Positions 56,751 through 64,000 of a stretch of 64,000 bases of DNA are shown piece by piece. Source of the DNA: Caldilineaceae bacterium (GTDB taxonomy: Bacteria; Chloroflexota; Anaerolineae; Caldilineales; Caldilineaceae); contig JACKBA010000012.1 in assembly GCA_020634815.1 (NCBI GenBank), positions 1-64,000 of the forward strand, in the 5' to 3' direction. The stretch's first letter is position 1, and each line of letters opens with the position of its first letter. Position numbers and translations under genes: made by a program. The notes below the pieces were generated by a model, which ran no database searches, was not told where the DNA came from, and saw only the letters and a program-made list of their open reading frames with translations.

Positions 56751-57434
56751 ATGGAGAGCAATGTGGATAACAGCCAGACATCTGCACCCAGCAATGTGAT
56801 AGCCGTCAAAGGCAAGTGGTTGACTCTGAAGGAAGCAAGTGCCTTCCTCGGTGTGCATTTCACGACCTTGCGTGGCTGGGCCGATCGTGGCGAGATCCCG
56901 GTCTTTCGCACGCCGGGTGGGCACCGTCGTTTCAGCCTGGACGATCTACGCAGGTTCCTGGGCGAGCGCGCAGGCTCCTATCCGGCGCCCGACACGTACG
57001 CTCTGGTGACCACAGCCGTCGAGCGGGTGCGGGCTGAACTGCGTCGCTCGCAACCAACGCCGCAACGCTGGCAGTACTCGCTCGATCCCGCGGTTGACCA
57101 GGCGCGCCGCGAGCGCGGCCGTGCGCTTTTTGCCTTGGCCATCTCATTTGTGATGAAGCCGCAGCAGCGCAGCCACCTGCTGGATAGTGGGCGCCAGTTG
57201 GGGTGGGAATACGGCCACGAAGCTGCGCTCAGCGGCGTCACGCTGGCGGAGACTGGGCGGGCGGTGCAATTTTTCCGCAGCCAGCTTGTCGACACGGTGC
57301 GGAACAGCGAGACCGAGCGGATCGATGCCGACGACATTCGGATCGAGCGGTTGATCGACCTGTTCCTCGATGAAGTCCTCTATGCTGTGTTGGATGGCTA
57401 CGAGGTGGCGTTGGGCGAAGCCAGATCGTCCTGA
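56751..57434 (+). CDS. Excisionase/MerR-type HTH protein with helical C-terminal domain
   Basis: A 227-residue DNA-binding protein. Residues about 20-75 are a winged HTH of the excisionase/BldC kind (WLTLKEASAFLGVHFTTLRG, then FRTPGGHRRFSLDDLRRFL). The C-terminal 130 residues are helical with GRQLGWEYGHEAALSGVTLA and FFRSQLVDTV, perhaps a ligand- or partner-binding domain. The ATG at 56751 is used because a -10 box lies directly upstream; a GTG at 56727 falls inside that promoter and cannot be on the mRNA. Targets unknown. Confidence 0.75.
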   Translation: MESNVDNSQTSAPSNVIAVKGKWLTLKEASAFLGVHFTTLRGWADRGEIPVFRTPGGHRRFSLDDLRRFLGERAGSYPAPDTYALVTTAVERVRAELRRSQPTPQRWQYSLDPAVDQARRERGRALFALAISFVMKPQQRSHLLDSGRQLGWEYGHEAALSGVTLAETGRAVQFFRSQLVDTVRNSETERIDADDIRIERLIDLFLDEVLYAVLDGYEVALGEARSS

Positions 57435-58356
<922 letters not shown>

Positions 58357-58474
58357 TTCACTCCCACTGGCCGGCTTACAACCGAATAGTAGTGAACTGT
58401 CCGAATCAGGGGTGAATGCCCGTCGGGAGAATCTTCACCAGCGTGGGATGCCCTTATTCGGAAGGAATTGCCAG

Positions 58475-58510
58475 AAAAGCCCGGAATGTGAAAACCGTTC
58501 CGGGCTTTTT
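58475..58510 (+). terminator. Intrinsic terminator after lipoprotein gene
   Basis: AAAAGCCCGGAA (58475-58486) pairs perfectly with TTCCGGGCTTTT (58498-58509), 11-base loop, ending in a T-run. It is only 38 bases upstream of the next start codon. Confidence 0.85.
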
Positions 58511-58547
58511 CTTGCCGGGCATGCTCGTGCTCGGAAAGGATGAACAT

Positions 58548-59699
58548 ATGGCTACATGGCTTGACTCAATCGCCGTGCCGACGTTACTGCTTGACGAGAC
58601 GCGCGCTCGCCGCAATATCGAGCGGATGACAACTGCCGCCCGCTCGGGCGGAGTGCACTTTCGCCCTCATTTCAAGACGCACCAGGCTGCCGGTGTGGGG
58701 GCATGGTTTCAGCAGGCAGGCGTCCGGGCGATTACGGTCTCTTCGGTTGCCATGGCGCGCTACTTCGCCGACCATGGTTGGGATGACATCACGGTCGCAT
58801 TCCCAGTAAATCTGCGCGAGATCGCTGCCATCAACCGTCTGGCGCGCGAGATTCGGCTGCACCTGCTTGTCGAGCATGTCGCCGCCGCCGCGTTTCTGGC
58901 CAGCCGGCTGGAGGCGCCTGTCGCCATCTGGCTCGAGGTCGATGCCGGGTATGGCCGCAGCGGCGTGCCATGGAACGATGGTTCCGGCCTGACTGCGCTG
59001 GCTACTGCCGTCACCAACTGTCCGCTCATGTCGCTGCAAGGCGTCCTGACGCATGATGGCGGGACGTACGCCGCGCGCACACATGAGGCGATCACGGCGG
59101 ACTACGTGCAGACCACCACCAGACTCGAGCGCGCACGCAACTGGCTCATAGAGCAGGGCTTCCTGGGCCTGGCGATCTCGGTCGGCGACACCCCAGCGTG
59201 TAGCGTCGTCACCGACTTTGCCCCGGCCGACGAGATTCGACCCGGAAACTTCGTCTTCTATGACTGGACGCAGGTACAGATCGGCTCGTGCACCTGGGAT
59301 GACGTCGCTGTGGCCGTGGCGTGCCCGGTCGTCTCCCTGCACCCGGAGCGAAACGAGATCATTCTCTACGGTGGCGCCGTACACCTTTCCAAGGAGAGCC
59401 TGCCACGTGCGGATGGAATGCCGACGTTTGGCGCCGTCGTTCTGCTCGACGAAGGCGGCTGGGGCGCTCCGCTCGATGGTGCCTGGCTGCGGTCCATCTC
59501 GCAAGAGCACGGCGTGGTGCGTTGCACGCCCGACGCCTACGCCAGGTTGTCCGAACGTGTCGGGGTGGGTGACTTGCTGGGCGTGCTGCCGATCCACTCG
59601 TGCCTGACAGCCGATCTGCTCAAGATCTACCAGACCACCGGTGGAGAACGGATTCCCATGGCGCCGATCCCGGCATTCTGGGGGATGGCCGTCCCATGA
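58548..59699 (+). CDS. PLP enzyme, D-threonine aldolase / D-serine dehydratase type
   Basis: A 383-residue fold-type III (alanine-racemase-like) PLP enzyme. K43 in FRPHFKTHQ is the cofactor lysine. WLEVDAGYGRSGV and the GGTYAA region form the barrel. The C-terminal H350-S-C352 (LPIHSC) matches the metal site of the DSD1/D-threonine aldolase group. It should act on a D-hydroxy-amino acid, either splitting D-threonine to glycine and acetaldehyde or deaminating D-serine; sequence does not decide. AAAGGA lies seven bases before the ATG. No linked genes indicate the pathway. Confidence 0.82.
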   Translation: MATWLDSIAVPTLLLDETRARRNIERMTTAARSGGVHFRPHFKTHQAAGVGAWFQQAGVRAITVSSVAMARYFADHGWDDITVAFPVNLREIAAINRLAREIRLHLLVEHVAAAAFLASRLEAPVAIWLEVDAGYGRSGVPWNDGSGLTALATAVTNCPLMSLQGVLTHDGGTYAARTHEAITADYVQTTTRLERARNWLIEQGFLGLAISVGDTPACSVVTDFAPADEIRPGNFVFYDWTQVQIGSCTWDDVAVAVACPVVSLHPERNEIILYGGAVHLSKESLPRADGMPTFGAVVLLDEGGWGAPLDGAWLRSISQEHGVVRCTPDAYARLSERVGVGDLLGVLPIHSCLTADLLKIYQTTGGERIPMAPIPAFWGMAVP

Positions 59700-59754
59700 G
59701 GATCGCCGGCCGAGCGGGTGTCTCAAACGTATTGTGCTTTTTAGCGTCGCCGAT

Positions 59755-59784
59755 TTGACCACCGCTTCGGCCTTATGTTATATT
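59755..59784 (+). promoter_or_regulatory. rpsL: Promoter of the str operon
   Basis: TTGACC (59755-59760) with TATATT (59779-59784) at an 18-base spacer, or TTATAT at 17. The leader to rpsL is about 195 bases. Confidence 0.65.
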
Positions 59785-59887
59785 TCCTGTTCGTGGGTCT
59801 TTCATGCCCGCGATTATCGGTAGTCGTGTCGAATCGTACACCGGAAGGGGTGCGATGCGGCCCGACAAAGCGAGTGAGTAATCATGG

Positions 59888-59914
59888 CAGCCGGTGACAG
59901 CGCTGGCTGTTTTT
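59888..59914 (+). promoter_or_regulatory. Hairpin with T-run in the str leader
   Basis: CAGCC (59888-59892) can pair with GGCTG (59905-59909), followed by five T (59910-59914). The overlapping palindrome CAGCGCTG (59898-59905) allows an alternative pairing. The arrangement resembles a small attenuator. Confidence 0.35.
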
Positions 59915-59985
59915 GTCGAGAGAAAATCGGATTCAGTCGGACAGGGTTCATGAATTGAACTCTGGATTCAGAAGCGGAGGGACGT

Positions 59986-60402
59986 TTGCCGACCATTAAT
60001 CAGCTGGTCCGCAAGGGCCGCAAGGACGTTGCGAAGAAGGAAAAGGCGCCGGCGCTGCGCTTCACGCAGAATACGCTGACGGGACGCACGCGCCGCATGA
60101 AGAAGGGTAACCCGCAGAAGCGTGGTGTCTGCACGCAGGTGCGCACGACCACGCCCAAGAAGCCGAATTCGGCGCTGCGCAAGGTTGCCCGTGTGCGTTT
60201 GACGAACAATATCGAGGTTACGGCCTACATTCCTGGCGAGGGTCACAACCTCCAGGAGCATAGCGTCGTTCTCGTGCGCGGTGGTCGTGTCAAGGACCTG
60301 CCCGGCGTGCGGTATCACATCGTGCGCGGCGCCCTGGATAGCCAGGGTGTCGACAAGCGTCGCCGCGGTCGCAGCAAGTACGGAACCAAGCGACCCAAGT
60401 AA
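59986..60402 (+). CDS. rpsL: Ribosomal protein uS12
   Basis: Decoding-site protein of the small subunit, 138 residues. It has the Gram-positive-type insertion (APALRFTQNTLTGRTRRMKK, residues 21-40) that E. coli lacks. K58/K59 in TTTPKKPNSAL and the RVKDLPGVRYHIVRG block are wild type, so no streptomycin-resistance change is seen at those sites. Start is TTG 59986, fixed by GGAGG five bases before and by the protein start MPTINQLVRKG. First gene of the str operon. Confidence 0.97.
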   Translation: MPTINQLVRKGRKDVAKKEKAPALRFTQNTLTGRTRRMKKGNPQKRGVCTQVRTTTPKKPNSALRKVARVRLTNNIEVTAYIPGEGHNLQEHSVVLVRGGRVKDLPGVRYHIVRGALDSQGVDKRRRGRSKYGTKRPK

Positions 60403-60480
60403 GGGATCGGTAACTCCGAGCGCTTCTGCCGGCTGACGTCTGTTCGTTGGCAGCGGAGGCAATGAGGTAGAGAGAATAAA

Positions 60481-60948
60481 ATGCGCAGAAATCGTGCTGA
60501 ACTACGCAAAGTGATTCCCGATCCTCGCTATCACAGCGAAGTGGTCGCCAAATTTGTCAACAATGTGATGGAGCGCGGCAAGAAGAGCCTTGCGGCCAGC
60601 GTCGTCTACGATGCGTTCACCCTGGTGGAGGAACGCACGAAGCGTCCGGGCATCGATGTCTTCGAGGAGGCGCTGAAGAATGCCACGCCGTTGGTTGAGG
60701 TCAAGCCGCGGCGCGTTGGCGGCGCCACCTACCAGATCCCGATGGAGATCGGTGCGGCCCGCCGGCAGGCGCTGGCCATGCGCTGGCTCATTGAGAATGC
60801 GCGCAAGCGCAGTGGCCGCGATATGGCTGCGCGCCTGGCTGGTGAATTGATGGACGCTGCCCGCAATGAGGGCGCCACCATCAAGAAGCGGGAAGATACG
60901 CACAGGATGGCAGAAGCCAACCAGGCGTTTGCGCATTTCCGCTATTAA
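60481..60948 (+). CDS. rpsG: Ribosomal protein uS7
   Basis: Primary assembly protein of the small-subunit head, 155 residues. The start MRRNRAELRKVIPDPRYHSE and the blocks VAKFVNNVMERGKKSLA, PLVEVKPRRVGGATYQIPME and GRDMAARLAGELMDAA are diagnostic. It lies 78 bases after rpsL and 244 bases before fusA. The C-terminus has family-normal length. Confidence 0.97.
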   Translation: MRRNRAELRKVIPDPRYHSEVVAKFVNNVMERGKKSLAASVVYDAFTLVEERTKRPGIDVFEEALKNATPLVEVKPRRVGGATYQIPMEIGAARRQALAMRWLIENARKRSGRDMAARLAGELMDAARNEGATIKKREDTHRMAEANQAFAHFRY

Positions 60949-61029
60949 GTAGATACGCAAGCTCATGGCCCGATTGTCCGCGCCTAAATGCGCGGCAGCG
61001 GGTTGTGAGTGGGGTGTTATCCGCACAAT

Positions 61030-61047
61030 AACGGGCTTCAGCCCGTT
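61030..61047. other. Hairpin between rpsG and fusA
   Basis: AACGGGC-TTCA-GCCCGTT is a perfect 7-bp stem with a four-base loop in the 244-base gap. A second small stem, CCGCGC-CTAAAT-GCGCGG, lies at 60981-60998. No U-run follows either, so these are unlikely to be full terminators. Confidence 0.4.
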
Positions 61048-61192
61048 CTGATGCGGCGCCCACCTGTAAGCTGACCGCTCCCATTACGCTGCAAGGCATA
61101 CGCTTTGCGGTCGAAATATCTGAAGCGGATACGGCTTGTGGGTACAGGCGCCGCATCGTTTTGCGTGTAAATGGAAATAGAGGAAGTTGTTT

Positions 61193-63286
61193 ATGGCGAA
61201 CGAATATCCGATTGAACGAATGCGAAACATCGGCATCATCGCGCACATCGATGCCGGCAAGACGACGACGACCGAGCGCATCCTTTTCTACTCCGGTCGC
61301 ATCCACCGTATGGGTGAGGTGCATGAGGGCACGGCCGTCACCGACTGGATGGTGCAGGAGCGTGAGCGTGGTATCACGATCACTGCGGCGGCTATCACTA
61401 CCGCCTGGCGCGATCGCGTCACCGGCGAAGAGTGCCAGATCAACATCATCGACACTCCGGGGCACATCGACTTCACGGCCGAGGTGCAGCGCAGCCTGCG
61501 CGTGCTCGACGGTGGCGTTGTGGTCTTCGATGCGGTAGCCGGTGTGGAGCCGCAGTCGGAGACGGTGTGGCGCCAGGCCGATCGCTATCAGGTGCCACGC
61601 ATCTGTTTCGTCAACAAAATGGACCGCGTGGGCGCCAGCTTCGAGCGCACGATTGAGATGATCATCGACCGGCTCGGTGCCAATCCGCTGCCGATCCAGT
61701 TGCCGCTGGGTGTCGAAGATTCCTTCCGCGGCATCATCGATCTTTTCTTGATGAAGGCCTATTCCTTCTCCGATGAACTGGGCGCATCGCCGACCGTCAT
61801 TGACATCCCGGAGGAATTTGCCGAAGCGGCTGCCGCGGCGCGCGAACATATGATCGAGCGCATCGCCGAGACCGACGACGAACTGACCATGAAGTTCCTC
61901 GAAGGTGAAGAGATCACCAACGAAGAACTCTATGCGGCGCTGCGCAAGGCCGTCTGTACGAATGAGATCGTCCCGATCCTGTGCGGCACGGCGCTGCGCA
62001 ACAAGGGTGTCCAGCTTCTGCTCGACGCCGTCGTGCGCTACCTGCCCAGCCCGAAGGATGTGCCGCCGGTGCAGGGCACCGATCCGGACACGGGTGCAAC
62101 CATCGAGCGCGGCCCGAATGTTGACGAACCCTTCGCCGGCCTGGTCTTCAAGATTGTCACCGACCCCTTTGTCGGCCGTCTTGCGTACATTCGTGTCTAC
62201 TCGGGTGTGCTGCGCTCCGGCGAGACCGTCTACAACTCCAACCGCGGCAGGCGCGAGCGGATCGGGCGTCTGGTGCGTATGCACGCCGACAAGCGCGAGG
62301 ACGTCAAGGAAGTTGTCGCCGGCGACATTGCCGCCATCGTCGGTCCCAAGGAAAGCTACACCGGCGAGACGCTCTGCGATCAGAAGCAGCAGATCATGCT
62401 GGAGACCATCGAGTTCCCCGAGCCGGTCATCAAGGTGGCGGTGGAGCCGAAGTCGAAGGCCGACCAGGACAAGCTGACCGAGGCGCTCATCAAGCTCGCC
62501 GAGGAGGATCCGACCTTCCGTGTCCAGTATGACGACCAGACCGGCCAGACCGTCATCTCCGGCATGGGCGAACTTCACCTTGACATCATTGTCGATCGCC
62601 TGAAGCGGGAATTCCGCGTGCAGTGCAACGTCGGCCGGCCGCAGGTCGCCTACCGTGAGACGATCACGCGGTCGGTCAAGATCGAAGGCCGTTTCGTGCG
62701 TCAGTCCGGCGGTCGTGGCCAGTACGGCCATGTGTGGCTGGAGATGGCGCCCAACGACTCCGGTGCCGGCTTCCTCTTCGAGGACAAGATCGTCGGTGGC
62801 GTCGTGCCGCGTGAATACATCACGCCGGTGCAGAAGGGCGTCGTCGAGGCCATGGAAAGCGGCGTGTTGGCCGGCTATCCGGTCGTCGACATCAAGGTCG
62901 CGCTGGTTGACGGCTCGTACCACGAGGTCGACTCCAGCGAAATGGCCTTCAAGATTGCCGGCAGCATGGCCTTCAAGGATGGCGCGCAGAAGGCCGGCCC
63001 CATTCTCCTGGAGCCGATGATGCGCGTCGAGACGATTGTGCCGGACGAATATGTCGGCGATGTCGTGGGCGACATATCCTCGCGGCGCGGCCAGGTGGAA
63101 GGCATGGATGTGCGCAGCGGCAACGTGCAGGCCGTGCGGGCGCTGGTTCCGCTGGCCGAGATGTTTGGCTACGCAACCGACCTGCGCTCCATGACCAGCG
63201 GCCGTGGCAGCTTTAGCATGCAGTTCGAGAAGTACATGCCGGTGAGTCAGAACATCGCTGAGAAGGTGCTCAAGGGCATGGCGTAA
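61193..63286 (+). CDS. fusA: Elongation factor G
   Basis: Translocation GTPase, 697 residues with five domains. G1 AHIDAGKTTTTERIL, G2 RGITITAAA, G3 DTPGHIDF and G4 NKMD are intact, and domain IV has GRGQYGHVWLE. No insert or deletion stands out. ATG 61193 is chosen because GAGGAAG lies six bases before it; a TTG six bases upstream overlaps that spacing. It is the only EF-G in the window and has the canonical str-operon place, so it is the housekeeping copy. Confidence 0.97.
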   Translation: MANEYPIERMRNIGIIAHIDAGKTTTTERILFYSGRIHRMGEVHEGTAVTDWMVQERERGITITAAAITTAWRDRVTGEECQINIIDTPGHIDFTAEVQRSLRVLDGGVVVFDAVAGVEPQSETVWRQADRYQVPRICFVNKMDRVGASFERTIEMIIDRLGANPLPIQLPLGVEDSFRGIIDLFLMKAYSFSDELGASPTVIDIPEEFAEAAAAAREHMIERIAETDDELTMKFLEGEEITNEELYAALRKAVCTNEIVPILCGTALRNKGVQLLLDAVVRYLPSPKDVPPVQGTDPDTGATIERGPNVDEPFAGLVFKIVTDPFVGRLAYIRVYSGVLRSGETVYNSNRGRRERIGRLVRMHADKREDVKEVVAGDIAAIVGPKESYTGETLCDQKQQIMLETIEFPEPVIKVAVEPKSKADQDKLTEALIKLAEEDPTFRVQYDDQTGQTVISGMGELHLDIIVDRLKREFRVQCNVGRPQVAYRETITRSVKIEGRFVRQSGGRGQYGHVWLEMAPNDSGAGFLFEDKIVGGVVPREYITPVQKGVVEAMESGVLAGYPVVDIKVALVDGSYHEVDSSEMAFKIAGSMAFKDGAQKAGPILLEPMMRVETIVPDEYVGDVVGDISSRRGQVEGMDVRSGNVQAVRALVPLAEMFGYATDLRSMTSGRGSFSMQFEKYMPVSQNIAEKVLKGMA

Positions 63287-63300
63287 TCAACGGACCAATG

Positions 63301-63360
63301 CATTGCCGGTGTCGCAGCGCAGAGCAATCCCACTTCTCCGCCTGATCGACGCCGGCAATG
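63301..63360. other. Long-range hairpin after fusA
   Basis: CATTGCCGGTGTCG (63301-63314) and CGACGCCGGCAATG (63347-63360) pair over 14 bases with one G-U. It sits 14 bases after the fusA stop with no U-run, so it could be an mRNA-processing or stability element. Confidence 0.5.
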
Positions 63361-63440
63361 TATGCTCGTTGTTCCCTACGCCCCCAGCTCCCTTCCCGGT
63401 CTGTCGATCACAATTGAGTTCGTTTTGTCAAGCTGCCAAT

Positions 63441-63469
63441 TTGGAGCTCCAGAGCGGCTCACGTATACT
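63441..63469 (+). promoter_or_regulatory. tuf: Promoter of tuf
   Basis: TTGGAG (63441-63446), 17-base spacer, TATACT (63464-63469). It would give tuf its own start with a leader of about 155 bases, besides read-through from fusA. Confidence 0.55.
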
Positions 63470-63521
63470 ATTAAGCTTGTGACGATAGGCGCAATCTGTC
63501 GTCACCTGAAATGTTGTGCCC

Positions 63522-63553
63522 CTGCACCGCCGGGAATACCAACGGCGGTGCAG
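63522..63553 (+). promoter_or_regulatory. tuf: Hairpin in tuf leader
   Basis: CTGCACCGCC (63522-63531) pairs perfectly with GGCGGTGCAG (63544-63553). Direct repeats of TTGTGCC flank the hairpin (63514-63520 and 63554-63560). Confidence 0.5.
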
Positions 63554-63630
63554 TTGTGCCGGAGTATGAAAATCATAGGCAGTTTGGCTACAAAACGCTG
63601 ATCGAAAATACAGTGTAGGAGGTAACGGAC

Positions 63631-64000
<370 letters not shown>

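Noticed and set aside
60881..62923. 680-residue open frame antisense to fusA
   Set aside because: Long only because codon bias in fusA removes stops on the other strand; the sense frame is a clear EF-G.

Overview
The window is chromosomal DNA from a high-GC, non-proteobacterial bacterium. The best guess is a member of the Chloroflexota (Caldilineae/Anaerolineae type). This rests on the lipoprotein-type YidC, the unlinked dnaA, Ala/Glu/Pro-rich lipoprotein linkers, a CarH-type B12 regulator and many dispersed heptad-type repeats; it is inference, not a database result. About 54 protein genes are supported. I saw no tRNA, rRNA, CRISPR array, prophage or intact insertion sequence.

0-30 kb is metabolic and accessory. 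It starts with a partial AlkA-type glycosylase, then two class I glutamine synthetases in tandem, a molybdopterin oxidoreductase carrying two in-frame repeat inserts, a TPR/LuxR-type regulator, and a TetR-controlled ABC exporter. Next come a VapBC-like toxin-antitoxin pair, an amino-sugar block (ROK kinase, NagA, SIS-domain deaminase/isomerase), and an L-rhamnose block. The rhamnose block has a class II aldolase divergent from rhaI and a complete RhaT/P/Q/S-type ABC importer, closed by a 33-bp-stem terminator. After it lie two more toxin-antitoxin pairs, a DUF4037 protein, a uroporphyrinogen-decarboxylase-like protein and an alpha-L-rhamnosidase-like hydrolase. GlcNAc can be followed to fructose-6-P. 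For rhamnose, import, isomerisation and aldol cleavage are present but a rhamnulokinase is not seen.

30-46 kb holds a sugar dehydrogenase fused to a pentaheme cytochrome, a polytopic membrane protein, an OmpR-type two-component system, fumarase C, a LysM/M23 cell-wall peptidase, Rho, a Crp/Fnr regulator, and an operon pairing a CarH-like B12 photoreceptor with a catalytically dead polyprenyl-synthase-like protein.

46-64 kb is the conserved core. One minus-strand operon runs PfkB kinase, ParA, ParB and a Gfo/Idh oxidoreductase. A second runs rpmH, rnpA, yidD, yidC and jag. Going the other way are a membrane protein, priA, an HTH protein read from a leaderless promoter, a lipoprotein, a PLP enzyme of the D-threonine aldolase type, and the str operon (rpsL, rpsG, fusA, tuf; tuf is cut by the window end).

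The observations most worth following are the CarH-like/pseudo-prenyl-synthase operon, the heptad repeats that have entered a protein-coding gene in frame, and the dehydrogenase-cytochrome fusion.
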